DNA from: Kordia sp965224175
GTDB taxonomy: Bacteria > Bacteroidota > Bacteroidia > Flavobacteriales > Flavobacteriaceae
Length of the DNA stretch: 64,000 nt
Assembly: GCF_965224175.1 (NCBI RefSeq)
Contig: NZ_OZ245041.1
Span: 3,658,001-3,722,000 of the forward strand
Reading direction: 5' to 3'
Shown here: piece by piece, positions 27,583 through 36,717 of the stretch
How positions within the stretch are numbered: position 1 is the first letter of the stretch
Layout: each line of letters opens with the position of its first letter
Notes under the pieces: model-generated
Seen by the model: the letters and a program-made list of their open reading frames with translations, nothing else
Databases searched by the model: none
Told to the model about the DNA's origin: nothing
Position numbers and translations under genes: made by a program

Positions 27583-28914
27583 CTAAGAACCACCTTTAAT
27601 AAGGTTCCAGATATCATTTCCAAAGATAACCACCATTAAACTCATAATGATTACAAAACCAACTATTTGTCCTATCTCCATTACTTTTTGTGATGGTGCC
27701 TTTCCAACAATGATTTCGTATAATAAAAACATTACGTGTCCTCCATCTAAGGCTGGAATAGGTAATATATTTAAAAAAGCTAACCACACAGAAAACATAG
27801 CCATAAAGCCCCAAAAGAATTGCCAATCCCAAACAGGCGACATCATTTCTACAATTCCAATAGGTCCTTTTACTTTTTTGTATCCTTGAATTACTGGATT
27901 AAATATTAATTTAAATTGCTTTACCTGGCGAACTAGTACATTAATCGTTTCTTCAAATCCTCTAGGAATCGCTTCAAAAAAACCGTATTCTTTAGTAATT
28001 ACTAGTCGATCTACAGCTTTATTGTTATCTAATACAACACCTATTCCTCCTTTACTAGGAACCATTACAGGAAGTGTAATGTTTTTTCCTTCTCTCTTTA
28101 CGGTTAATTGAATTTCTTTATTCGTGTTTTCTTTTATTTTAGTGCGAAATTGATCCCAAAACTGAATTTTAGCGCCATTTATGCCAACTACTTCATCATT
28201 TGGTAATATTCCCGCTTTTTTAGCATTTGTGCTGTCTGATACTGCTCCTATGATGGCAGCTATTCTTGGCGTAACAAAGTTTCTTCCTTTACTATCTAAT
28301 GCCGCTTTTTTCCCTTCATCACTTAATGGAACAGTTTCTTCTTTTCCATTTCGTAAAACTGTTACTTGATCACCTAGTAAAATATCTATAGTTAAATACT
28401 TGTCTAACTTTTCAACCTTATTTCCGTCAATTTTTAGAATTTTATCTCCTGTGCGTAATCCAATTTGCTCACTGATTTCATCTACATACAAACCGTCTTT
28501 AATTTGATCTACAGGAACATATGTTTCACCATAATATACAAATAGTGAAATGTAAATTACCCAAGCCAATAAGAAGTTGACAATAACACCACCTAACATG
28601 ATGATTAAACGTTGCCAAGCTGGTTTTGAACGGAATTCCCAAGGTTGAGGTGGTTTTTCCATTTGTTCTTTATCCATGCTTTCATCAATCATTCCAGCAA
28701 TTTTAACATAACCACCTAGTGGAAGCCATCCAATACCATACTCAGTTCCTTTAATTTTTTTCTTTACGATAGAGAACCAAGGATCAAAAAATAAATAGAA
28801 TTTTTCAACTTTCGTTTTAAAAAGTTTAGCTGGTATAAAATGCCCTAATTCGTGAAGAATCACTAAGATTGATATGATTAGGATAAACGATGTAATCTGA
28901 ATAAATAATCCCAT
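27583..28914 (-). CDS. rseP: Site-2 protease RseP (intramembrane zinc metalloprotease)
   Basis: Cleaves transmembrane anti-sigma factors and remnant signal peptides within the inner membrane. The 443-residue protein has the active-site motif H21-E22-L-G-H25 in its first helix, two central PDZ domains (residues about 120-300) and the second metal ligand motif LDGG with D390 before the last helices. Length and topology are normal for the family. The -7 element TACTTTTG at 28950-28943 gives a leader of about 20 bases. It is probably monocistronic here; dxr or other usual neighbours are not adjacent. Confidence 0.95.
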   Translation of the reverse strand: MGLFIQITSFILIISILVILHELGHFIPAKLFKTKVEKFYLFFDPWFSIVKKKIKGTEYGIGWLPLGGYVKIAGMIDESMDKEQMEKPPQPWEFRSKPAWQRLIIMLGGVIVNFLLAWVIYISLFVYYGETYVPVDQIKDGLYVDEISEQIGLRTGDKILKIDGNKVEKLDKYLTIDILLGDQVTVLRNGKEETVPLSDEGKKAALDSKGRNFVTPRIAAIIGAVSDSTNAKKAGILPNDEVVGINGAKIQFWDQFRTKIKENTNKEIQLTVKREGKNITLPVMVPSKGGIGVVLDNNKAVDRLVITKEYGFFEAIPRGFEETINVLVRQVKQFKLIFNPVIQGYKKVKGPIGIVEMMSPVWDWQFFWGFMAMFSVWLAFLNILPIPALDGGHVMFLLYEIIVGKAPSQKVMEIGQIVGFVIIMSLMVVIFGNDIWNLIKGGS

Positions 28915-28942
28915 TTATAGTATAAAATGTTTATAGAACGCA

Positions 28943-28950
28943 CAAAAGTA
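28943..28950 (-). promoter_or_regulatory. -7 element for rseP
   Basis: TACTTTTG on the minus strand fits TAnnTTTG and is 29 bases before the rseP start. No clear -33 TTG was found. Confidence 0.45.
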
Positions 28951-29033
28951 AGGTTTTATCATTACTTATAAAAAATAGCGACGCTCTAAAATTTGTTTTT
29001 ATTGTATTTATTCAGCTATATAAAAAGGATAGA

Positions 29034-30788
29034 TTACTTTTTTGTTGTCACTAAGGTTGTTTTGTTTACAGTGTTTTCTATAGAAGGAGTAATTTCTAAT
29101 TCGGCAACAGCTTCAATATCAATACCAATGTTGTTGTTTCTTGAAATTAAATCAAATTTAGGATCAAAAATCATATCAGCGATTTCAAAATCCACTGCAA
29201 TTTGAAATTCCTGACCATTCACAGTATTATCAATTGTAATGTACTCTTCTTCTCCTTGTGTTCCAATCACTAAAAAAGATACATTCATTTCAAAAAAATC
29301 AACTTTTCTGTTAGACTGTGCTTGATTCATTTTGATATTTAATTTACTTTCTGCTCCTTGATACCAAGCGATATCGTACGAAGGATATCCTTCACCGTAA
29401 ATCCAATCATTGAAGAACTCTTGTAAATTTTGTCCACTAGCTTTTTCTAAGTGAACTTGTAGTTGATCTGTATTTGCATATCCGTATGCTAATTCTTCGT
29501 CGTTTAAGTAATTTCGAATGGCTTGAAAAAATACGTCATCACCTAATTTTGTGCGTAACATATGAATTACCATTGCACCTTTGTTGTAACTTAATCTAGA
29601 ACTAAAGATGCGCCCAACATTATCTAATTTATCATCTTGCACATATACCGATCCATTTCTTGAGGTAGTAATATCTGCAATTTTTCCACGTTTCCAGTTG
29701 ATAAAATCTTGCTCTCCGTCGAAATGATTTTCAACCAAACCAGATAAATACGTAGCAAATCCTTCGTTAAGCCAAATGTCATTCCAAGAATCGCAAGTAA
29801 CCTTGTTTCCAAACCATTGATGTGCTAACTCATGCGCAATTAATGATCTGCTAAAATTCCCCATAAACGAAATCGTAGAATGCTCCATTCCACCACCATA
29901 TTCAAACTCTGCATGACCGTATTTTTCATCTTTAAAAGGATATTCTCCAAATAAATCTTGAAAAAGGTTCATAATGTCAACAGTAACTTTCGTGTACTCT
30001 TCTGCTTTTTCTTTTGATTCTGGATATACATAATTTACAATGTCAAAACTATGTCCGTTTCTCTCAACAGTTTGAGAGAATACTTCGTAATCTGTAACAG
30101 CAACTCCAATTAAATAAGAAGCAATTGGATAATTATGTTGCCAATGAGTCGTTATTACAGCTCCTTCTTGAGTTTCTGATATTACCATTCCGTTGGAAAC
30201 AGCTTTGTAAGCTGCAGGAGCCGTAATAATGACATCAATTTGATCTACTTTATCATTTAAATCTTGTTTGCATGGCCACCAATCTCTTGAACCGTAAGGT
30301 TCAGAAAGTGTATATAAAGATGGCGTGTTGTTATGTGTTGTTGTTACAAATCCTTCGCCACGAGCGTTTTTATTAGGAACTCCTTCGTAAGTAATTGTAA
30401 CTGTATGTGTAGCGCTTTCGCAAAGACTATCTGTAAAAGTTAATACAAGTTCGTTGTTTTCATGTGTGAAAGCCAAATCTTCTTTTCCATTAGCTACTGA
30501 AGAAACTTCTAATTGGTCAGATAAGTCAAATGTAATTGTTTCTGTGTTCTCTAAAACACGAAATTCGGTACTAACTTTTCCCTTTATATAGTGTATTGCT
30601 GGATCAACTTCTAGTTCTAATCTGTGAGATAATAAATCATACGAAGCTGTATGTTCATTTGCTTCAAAATCATGTATGTGTTGAGCTCTATTGTGTTCTG
30701 TTTCAACCACATCGATCAATTCCTGATCTGTCTGGCTAAAAGCGACAAAAGTCCACAAGAAACCAAGGGCTAATATGGTATTCTTCAT
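29034..30788 (-). CDS. M1 family zinc aminopeptidase, secreted
   Basis: Removes N-terminal residues from peptides, probably in the periplasm or outside. The start at 30788 gives a signal peptide (MKNTILALGFLWTFVAFSQ); the longer frame from 30884 lacks one. Catalytic residues are clear: HELAHQW with H319, E320 and H323, the third zinc ligand E342 (WLNEGFATY) and the exopeptidase motif YGGGMEHST near residue 300. The N-terminal beta-sandwich and catalytic domains are complete, but at 584 residues the protein lacks the long helical C-terminal domain of PepN-type enzymes, as in the shorter M1 group. It is divergent from the SCO gene. Confidence 0.93.
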   Translation of the reverse strand: MKNTILALGFLWTFVAFSQTDQELIDVVETEHNRAQHIHDFEANEHTASYDLLSHRLELEVDPAIHYIKGKVSTEFRVLENTETITFDLSDQLEVSSVANGKEDLAFTHENNELVLTFTDSLCESATHTVTITYEGVPNKNARGEGFVTTTHNNTPSLYTLSEPYGSRDWWPCKQDLNDKVDQIDVIITAPAAYKAVSNGMVISETQEGAVITTHWQHNYPIASYLIGVAVTDYEVFSQTVERNGHSFDIVNYVYPESKEKAEEYTKVTVDIMNLFQDLFGEYPFKDEKYGHAEFEYGGGMEHSTISFMGNFSRSLIAHELAHQWFGNKVTCDSWNDIWLNEGFATYLSGLVENHFDGEQDFINWKRGKIADITTSRNGSVYVQDDKLDNVGRIFSSRLSYNKGAMVIHMLRTKLGDDVFFQAIRNYLNDEELAYGYANTDQLQVHLEKASGQNLQEFFNDWIYGEGYPSYDIAWYQGAESKLNIKMNQAQSNRKVDFFEMNVSFLVIGTQGEEEYITIDNTVNGQEFQIAVDFEIADMIFDPKFDLISRNNNIGIDIEAVAELEITPSIENTVNKTTLVTTKK

Positions 30789-30848
30789 AGTTAAGTTAGA
30801 TTTGGGACAGACAATATAGGAATTTTTCACTGTCAAAAATAAAAATCG

Positions 30849-30856
30849 TAAATTTG
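30849..30856 (+). promoter_or_regulatory. -7 element for the SCO gene
   Basis: TAAATTTG on the plus strand, 72 bases before the SCO start, within the 139-base region between divergent genes. Confidence 0.4.
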
Positions 30857-30927
30857 TACAGGGTTTTTTCGATGAAAGCCCCAAATCAATTCGACGAACT
30901 GTAAATTTATCCGTTAAACGACACTAA

Positions 30928-31596
30928 ATGATATCATTTTTTAGAGAATACAGACTTTTTGCGATTGTAATGGGCTGTTTATCAGCGATTATCGTCACCG
31001 TTTTCTACTTTGCATTAAAGAAGAAAAATGTGCTTCCTATATATCAACCTGCTAATGTAAATGTCGAATTAGTTGACAATTCCATACAACATGTAAGTAA
31101 ATATCATAAAATAAATAATTTTTCTTTGGTAAATCAGAATGGTAAAACCGTGACACAGAAAGATTATGAAGGCAAAATTTACGTAGCAGATTTCTTTTTC
31201 ACAACTTGTCAAACTATTTGCCCGATCATGACGAAAAACATGACGGAAATTCAAAAAGCAATACTAGATGACGATGACATAATGTTATTATCACATTCCG
31301 TAACACCCGAAATTGATACGGTAGCACAATTAAAACGCTACGCAATTGAAAAAGGTGTAAATGATAAGAAATGGAATTTAGTTACTGGCGATAAAAAACA
31401 AATTTATGACTTGGCGCGTAAATCGTACTTAGCTGTGAAATCAGATGGCAACGATGATTACGGAATGGTACATACCGAAAATTTTATGTTGATCGATAAA
31501 AAACGTCGCATTCGCGGATTTTATGACGGTACTAAAAAAGAAGATATTGAAAAATTGCTCGACGATATCGAAACGCTAAAAGAATCTTACGAATAG
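30928..31596 (+). CDS. SCO1/SenC family copper-binding thioredoxin-like protein
   Basis: Membrane-anchored protein that helps insert copper into cytochrome c oxidase or keeps its thiols reduced. It has an N-terminal anchor helix (residues 8-29) and a thioredoxin-like domain with the copper motif TCQTICP (C94 and C98) and the conserved His182 (GMVHTENF). The 222-residue length is typical. It is followed after 78 bases by feoA, but no cytochrome oxidase genes are in view; in Bacteroidota SCO genes are often apart from them. Confidence 0.92.
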   Translation: MISFFREYRLFAIVMGCLSAIIVTVFYFALKKKNVLPIYQPANVNVELVDNSIQHVSKYHKINNFSLVNQNGKTVTQKDYEGKIYVADFFFTTCQTICPIMTKNMTEIQKAILDDDDIMLLSHSVTPEIDTVAQLKRYAIEKGVNDKKWNLVTGDKKQIYDLARKSYLAVKSDGNDDYGMVHTENFMLIDKKRRIRGFYDGTKKEDIEKLLDDIETLKESYE

Positions 31597-31638
31597 CGCT
31601 TTTTCTTCACGGAAGTTTTCTAACTAAACTTTTTAACT

Positions 31639-31646
31639 TATTTTTG
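31639..31646 (+). promoter_or_regulatory. -7 element for feoA
   Basis: TATTTTTG, fitting TAnnTTTG, lies 28 bases before feoA. Just upstream is the inverted repeat AAGTTT-tctaact-AAACTT (about 31613-31631), a candidate site for an iron regulator. Confidence 0.4.
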
Positions 31647-31674
31647 CTTCTTTAAAATTAATCTAAATAAAGAA

Positions 31675-31899
31675 ATGTTGACGGTTGCTGATTTAAAAAA
31701 AGGAGAAAAAGCGAAAGTGCTTGATTTTTCGGTAGATACAATTCCGCTAAAACTTATAGAAATGGGTTGTTTGCCTGGAAATGAAATCGAATTAGTGCAG
31801 ACAACACTTTTTAACGGACCTTTATTTTTAAGGATTAATGGAAGTAATATTGCGATTCGTAAAAATACTGCCGCAGAAATATTAATAGAAAAAATATAA
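31675..31899 (+). CDS. feoA: FeoA, ferrous iron transport accessory protein
   Basis: A small SH3-like cytoplasmic protein of 74 residues that supports FeoB. Conserved features are LKKGEKAKVLDF at the N-terminus and IEMGCLPGNEIEL in the middle. The gene is 14 bases upstream of feoB in the same operon. A dedicated feoC is absent, but a Cys-rich mini-protein follows feoB. Confidence 0.93.
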   Translation: MLTVADLKKGEKAKVLDFSVDTIPLKLIEMGCLPGNEIELVQTTLFNGPLFLRINGSNIAIRKNTAAEILIEKI

Positions 31900-31913
31900 T
31901 ATCCTATTAGCTA

Positions 31914-34070
31914 ATGAGTGATACAACAATAAAAGTAGCCCTAATAGGAAATCCAAATACAGGAAAAACCTCATTGTTCAACCATTTAACTGGATTGAAC
32001 CAAAAAGTAGGGAACTACCCAGGAATTACTGTTGATAAGAAAACTGGAACCTGCAAACTTTCTAAAACGCACAAAGCTACCATACTCGATTTACCTGGAA
32101 CGTATAGTTTGAATGCTTCTTCTGCAGATGAAAAAATAGCAATTGACGTTTTAAATGATACTACCAATGAGTTTTATCCTGATGTTGCCGTAGTTGTAAC
32201 TGATGTTGAAGAGTTAAAACGAAACTTGCTCATTTTTACGCAGGTGAAAGATCTAGAAATTCCAACACTATTAGTTATCAATATGGCTGATAGAATGAAA
32301 TCTAAAGGAATTTCAATAAATATACCTCAATTAGAAGCCGATTTAAATACAAAAATTGTAATCATCAGTTCCAAATTACAAACAGGAATTGATGAAGCAA
32401 AAGAAGCAATTCTTTCTTATACTACACTTTCAGCAGAACGCTGTATTGCCGCAGAAAAGATAGAAAAAAATACCATTACAAATCCTGAGTTATTAACATC
32501 TCTGTCAAAAACAGAACTCAAAAAAGTACAGCATAGAGAAACTATTGTTAGATATAAGTTTATCAATGATACGCTCAAAAAATCGTATACAGTAGACAAG
32601 GCAAAAGCATCGGATTTACAAACAAAACTCGATCGAATTTTTACACATAAAATCTTCGGATATGTAATTTTTGCAATCTTATTATTGCTCATATTTCAAG
32701 TAATTTTTGAATGGAGTTCAGTACCGATGGACTTTATTGATGGAATTTTTGGCTCGTTGGCAGATTGGACAAAAGAAGTATTGCCTGCCGGAATGTTTAC
32801 TGATCTACTTGCCGAAGGAATCATTACAGGATTGGGAGGAATAGTGATATTTATTCCACAAATCGCCTTTCTATTTCTCTTTATCGCCATTTTGGAAGAA
32901 AGTGGTTATATGAGCCGTGTTGTCTTTTTAATGGACAAAATTATGCGTCGATTTGGCTTAAGTGGAAAAAGTGTAGTTCCTTTAATCTCTGGAGCTGCAT
33001 GTTCTATTCCTGCTATTATGGCAACAAGAAACATAGAAAGCTGGAAAGAACGTTTAATTACGATTTTAGTGACGCCATTTATTACTTGTTCTGCAAGATT
33101 GCCAGTATACGCGATTTTAATTGCACTTGTAATTCCCGGTGAACGTGTCTTTTGGTTCTTCAATTGGCAAGGAATTACGCTGATGCTACTTTATATTATT
33201 GGATTTGCTATAGCGTTACTTTCAGCATTCATACTACACAAAACACTAAAGATTGAAAGCAAGTCTTATTTTGTTGTAGAATTACCAAAATACAAAGTAC
33301 CATTATTTAAAAATATTGCTTTTACTGTAATAGAAAAGACCAAAGCATTTGTATTTGAAGCTGGAAAAATCATTTTAGCAATTTCTATCATTCTATGGGT
33401 TTTAGCATCTGTTGGTGTCAATGAAAAATTTGACAATGCGGAAGAATTGATTACAGAATCAATTGAACAAAATGGTTTTAACGAAATTCAAGAAATTTCT
33501 TTGCAGAATAAAATTTTACGACTAGAAGAAAGCTTAAAAAAAGAAGCGAAAGAAGCTGGAAAAACGATAAGTATACAAGACATTAGTTCAGCTGTAGCTG
33601 AAAAAACACCAGAATTTAGAGAGGCAGTTGTAGAAGATGAAATAGCAGGATTACGACTAGAAAACTCAGTATTGGGTGTTATAGGAAAAACGATTGAACC
33701 AGTTATAAAACCACTAGGTTACGACTGGAAAATAGGAATTGCATTGGTAAGTTCGTTTGCAGCTCGTGAAGTATTTATAGGAACACTGGCTACTATTTAT
33801 AGTGTTGGAAGTGAGGGAGATGACGAAGATGGAAATACCATCAAAGCAAAAATGCAGTCGGAAGTGCATGCCGATTCTGGAAAAAAGGTATTTACTTTTG
33901 CTTCTGGTATTTCGCTATTATTGTTTTATGCGTTTGCCATGCAATGTATGAGTACGCTTGCTATTGTAAAACGCGAAACAAATGGTTGGAAATGGCCTAT
34001 GATTCAACTCTTTGGAATGTCTGCTATTGCATACATTGCTGGATTAATAGCGTATCAATTTTTAAAATAA
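31914..34070 (+). CDS. feoB: FeoB, ferrous iron transporter
   Basis: Fe(II) importer in the inner membrane with an N-terminal GTPase. The 718 residues begin with a G domain (G1 GNPNTGKTS, G3 DLPGTYS, G4 NMAD) and a short GDI-like helical region, then the membrane core with two Gate domains; conserved core motifs include SGKSVVPLISGAACSIPAIM and ITCSARLPVYAIL. A long hydrophilic insertion at about residues 505-580, with a coiled-coil look (KILRLEESLKKEAKEAGK), precedes the last helices, as in other Bacteroidota FeoB proteins. Expressed with feoA and probably iron-repressed. Confidence 0.95.
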   Translation: MSDTTIKVALIGNPNTGKTSLFNHLTGLNQKVGNYPGITVDKKTGTCKLSKTHKATILDLPGTYSLNASSADEKIAIDVLNDTTNEFYPDVAVVVTDVEELKRNLLIFTQVKDLEIPTLLVINMADRMKSKGISINIPQLEADLNTKIVIISSKLQTGIDEAKEAILSYTTLSAERCIAAEKIEKNTITNPELLTSLSKTELKKVQHRETIVRYKFINDTLKKSYTVDKAKASDLQTKLDRIFTHKIFGYVIFAILLLLIFQVIFEWSSVPMDFIDGIFGSLADWTKEVLPAGMFTDLLAEGIITGLGGIVIFIPQIAFLFLFIAILEESGYMSRVVFLMDKIMRRFGLSGKSVVPLISGAACSIPAIMATRNIESWKERLITILVTPFITCSARLPVYAILIALVIPGERVFWFFNWQGITLMLLYIIGFAIALLSAFILHKTLKIESKSYFVVELPKYKVPLFKNIAFTVIEKTKAFVFEAGKIILAISIILWVLASVGVNEKFDNAEELITESIEQNGFNEIQEISLQNKILRLEESLKKEAKEAGKTISIQDISSAVAEKTPEFREAVVEDEIAGLRLENSVLGVIGKTIEPVIKPLGYDWKIGIALVSSFAAREVFIGTLATIYSVGSEGDDEDGNTIKAKMQSEVHADSGKKVFTFASGISLLLFYAFAMQCMSTLAIVKRETNGWKWPMIQLFGMSAIAYIAGLIAYQFLK

Positions 34071-34074
34071 AATT

Positions 34075-34197
34075 ATGATTCAAGAAATATTAGTTGGTAT
34101 CACATTCTTTATTGCTATAGGTTTTATTATCAAGAAATTTTTTTGGCAAAAGAAAACCGCAAAAGCTTGTGGAAAAGACAATTGCGGTTGTCATTAA
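34075..34197 (+). CDS. FeoB-associated Cys-rich membrane mini-protein
   Basis: A 40-residue open frame, 4 bases after feoB: MIQEILVGITFFIAIGFIIK, then a Lys-rich turn and ACGKDNCGCH at the end. One membrane helix followed by a C-x5-C-x-C-H tail matches the FeoB-associated Cys-rich family of Bacteroidota and Firmicutes, thought to assist FeoB like FeoC. It is easily missed because of its size. Confidence 0.8.
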   Translation: MIQEILVGITFFIAIGFIIKKFFWQKKTAKACGKDNCGCH

Positions 34198-34212
34198 ATT
34201 GCAAATTGCTTT

Positions 34213-34875
34213 TTAAAAATAATAGTTCACTCCAAAAAGTAAATTTGAAGTATTTAAAGATAAACCGAATCCTTTAGAATCTGAATTGTAATCATTGGAA
34301 ATGGCGTTAGCGTTATTCTTAGAGTCACTACTTGAATAGCCTAGTGATCCAATGGAAGTTTCTAATGCTAAATTTTTGTTCAGTATCAATGTAAGTCCAG
34401 GTCGCACACCTATAAATAAATTCTTTGTTCTCCAATCACCTTCATTTTCGAGCTCTGTTTTAGAAAATGAAAAACGAGTTTCACCTTGTATAAAAAAGGC
34501 TAATTTTTTTCCTATTCCTTTGTAATAGCGTACATACGGAAATATTCTATATGTATTGTTCTTGGACTCAAAGTCTACTTGATCAGATCGATCATCTTGT
34601 TCTTGTATGACATGCGAATATCCAAGACCTAATCCGATAAAAAAGTTATCGCTAATAGCATAACTATAAGAAGAATTGATGTTGTAATGAGTCCTTTTTG
34701 TATCAAAATTTTGTGTTTCACTAATAAAATTTGAATCAGAAGTTCCTAATGATAAGCTTAGATTTACAAACTGTGTTCCTTTCTCAAAGGTAAGTTTGTC
34801 CGATTGGTTTTCGTCATCTTGAGCATTCACAAAAGCAATCATAAGTAGACATACTACTAAAGTAATTTTTTTCAT
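34213..34875 (-). CDS. Outer-membrane beta-barrel protein
   Basis: A 220-residue protein with a signal peptide (MKKITLVVCLLMIAFVNAQ) and a predicted 8-strand barrel of alternating hydrophobic residues, such as FFIGLGLGYSHV, KLAFFIQGETRFSF and a final aromatic strand (LLFGVNYYF). This is the pattern of porin-family OmpW/OprF-like small barrels of Bacteroidota. No peptidoglycan-binding domain is present. Monocistronic, with its 3' end facing the feo operon. A perfect 8-bp inverted repeat lies in its promoter region. The transported substance, if any, is unknown. Confidence 0.8.
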   Translation of the reverse strand: MKKITLVVCLLMIAFVNAQDDENQSDKLTFEKGTQFVNLSLSLGTSDSNFISETQNFDTKRTHYNINSSYSYAISDNFFIGLGLGYSHVIQEQDDRSDQVDFESKNNTYRIFPYVRYYKGIGKKLAFFIQGETRFSFSKTELENEGDWRTKNLFIGVRPGLTLILNKNLALETSIGSLGYSSSDSKNNANAISNDYNSDSKGFGLSLNTSNLLFGVNYYF

Positions 34876-34882
34876 ACTAAAT

Positions 34883-34914
34883 GGTTTTAATGTTTAATGT
34901 TAAAACCAAATGTA
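34883..34914 (-). promoter_or_regulatory. Promoter and inverted repeat before the barrel gene
   Basis: The -7 element TACATTTG lies at 34914-34907 on the minus strand, and it abuts the perfect inverted repeat GGTTTTAA-tgtttaatg-TTAAAACC (34883-34907), which would occupy the start of transcription. Candidate operator. Confidence 0.5.
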
Positions 34915-35030
34915 GTATAGCATATTTAAAAAATAAATAGGTTTAACAGGGTTTTAATCTTTTTTAGAAAAGTTTAACTAGAAAAATAATTTGGTAAGTT
35001 CTTAGATCGAAAAGAAAATAAAGCGTATAA

Positions 35031-35064
35031 AAAAAAGAGAGCGTTAAGCCTCACTCTCTTTTTT
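35031..35064. terminator. Orphan terminator-like hairpin in a 607-base gap
   Basis: AAAAAAGAGAG pairs with CTCTCTTTTTT around a 12-base loop. No gene end is near on either strand: the barrel gene starts 156 bases away and the next gene starts 419 bases away. Nothing else is seen between 34915 and 35482 apart from AT-rich sequence. Confidence 0.6.
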
Positions 35065-35482
35065 CAACAAAAATTGTTAACTGTGTCTTTAGGGAAAACA
35101 ACTAATGATTTCTAAAATTACTCAATACTAAAGTACATTGATTATTAAATAATAAAATTTTATTTAGATTAATAAACTCTATTTGTCGATAAACGCACTT
35201 TAATATTCGATAAACGGTAATTGGTGTTTTGTATAAAATACTGAAATTCAGGCGGCTAACATTTGTTAGTTATTGTCTTTGATAATGTAGGAAACTATAA
35301 CGCATTTTAACTTCCAAAGCTAATTGAAACCCATAATCAATGATTTTTTCTTCCTAATTTCTGAGGATATAACAATTCAATGATAGTTTACGACAATTCA
35401 ACAGAAAGTGTTCTTATATATGAGGGAAGTATTGCACTTTTGAAATATCAATGAAACAAACGAACACTAAAAATCAAAAATT

Positions 35483-35908
35483 ATGACACCAGCAGAAGTT
35501 TTCAAAATTGTAGGGATGCTTGCAATGCCAATGTGGATTCTACTCATTTTTCTTCCGAAATGGAAAGTAACCAGATTTCTTATTGATTACAAAGTAATTC
35601 CAATTGTATTATCTGTGATTTATGCAATTTATATTGTCAAAGCTATTGCAGCAGATGGCATGATGGATTTTGGAAGTTTACGATCTGTAATGCAATTGTT
35701 TACCGTAGAAAATGCCGTATTAGCAGGTTGGGTTCATTATCTAGCTTTCGACTTATTAGTAGGTATGTGGATTGTAAATCAAAATAAAACATTAAAAATT
35801 CATCCAATTATTGTGGCACCTTGCCTGTTTGGAACTTTCATGTTTGGACCTGTAGGGTTCTTAATATTCTTCATTATCAGAGCTATTAAACTTAAAAAAG
35901 TATCATAA
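35483..35908 (+). CDS. ABA4-like (DUF4281) membrane protein
   Basis: A 141-residue protein with four predicted helices and the family hallmarks LPKWKVTRFL, GWVHYLAFDLLVGMW and MFGPVGFLIFFI. Plant ABA4 is required for neoxanthin formation; bacterial members have no proven role but are found in carotenoid-making organisms. The gene opens an operon: its stop overlaps the start of the 7-TM gene by one base, and a two-component pair follows. A link to carotenoid or light-related membrane physiology is inference. Confidence 0.8.
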   Translation: MTPAEVFKIVGMLAMPMWILLIFLPKWKVTRFLIDYKVIPIVLSVIYAIYIVKAIAADGMMDFGSLRSVMQLFTVENAVLAGWVHYLAFDLLVGMWIVNQNKTLKIHPIIVAPCLFGTFMFGPVGFLIFFIIRAIKLKKVS

Positions 35909-36708
35909 TGCGACTATTAAAACATATATTCAGTACCGTAAAAAAAGAAAGTCCTATACTATTTACGATTGTCATGCTTCATTTTGTAGGTGCAATTGTT
36001 TGTGTTGGCGGAATTTTTATAGATGAAAGAACACTTGCAGGCATTAATGTTTGGATAAAACCCTTAAAATTTTGTGTTTCAGGCGGAATTTATATCATGA
36101 CAGTAGGTTTTTTAATGACGAAATATCCGTACTCTAAAACAAAGAAAAACATCATGAACAATATTGTTTCTTGGACATTACTTTTAGAAATTGGAATTAT
36201 TTTTTATCAAGCAGCACGCGGTGTTCGCTCACATTATAATCAAGAATCTTTATTTGATGGATTGCTTTTTGCAGCTATGGGAATACTAATTGCCATCAAT
36301 GTATTGCAAATGATTTTATTTGTTTTTGATGCTGCCCGATTAAAAATGAAAGTCGCAAAACCGATACAGGTAGCTATTTTTATGGGTTGGATTGTCGTAA
36401 TTGTTGGAAGTTGGGTTGGCGGACAAATGATAGGACAAATGGCACACAATGTTGGTGTCGCTGATGGAGGAGAAGGTTTGCCAATTTTAAACTGGAGTAC
36501 TGTTGCAGGCGATTTACGAGTTGCGCACTTCTTCGGATTGCATGGTATTCAAATAATTCCGTTATTCGCATGGATACTTGTTAAAAAGTGGAAAGCGACA
36601 ACAACAAAAAGAGTCCTTACTGTGATTGTTTTCGGATTGTTATTTTCTGCATGGATTGCATATATGTTTTACCAGGCCAAACAAGGAATGCCATTAATCA
36701 AATTATAA
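35908..36708 (+). CDS. Seven-helix membrane protein of unknown function
   Basis: I do not recognise the family. The 266 residues contain about seven hydrophobic segments, with conserved-looking polar positions inside or near them: GINVWIKPLKFCVSG, RGVRSHYN, VGSWVGGQMIG and FFGLHGIQIIP. The His and Arg residues near helices could bind a cofactor. It overlaps the ABA4-like gene by one base and is followed after 9 bases by a histidine kinase, so it may be the input partner or the target of that pair. Confidence 0.6.
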   Translation: MRLLKHIFSTVKKESPILFTIVMLHFVGAIVCVGGIFIDERTLAGINVWIKPLKFCVSGGIYIMTVGFLMTKYPYSKTKKNIMNNIVSWTLLLEIGIIFYQAARGVRSHYNQESLFDGLLFAAMGILIAINVLQMILFVFDAARLKMKVAKPIQVAIFMGWIVVIVGSWVGGQMIGQMAHNVGVADGGEGLPILNWSTVAGDLRVAHFFGLHGIQIIPLFAWILVKKWKATTTKRVLTVIVFGLLFSAWIAYMFYQAKQGMPLIKL

Positions 36709-36717
36709 TCGAGAAGC

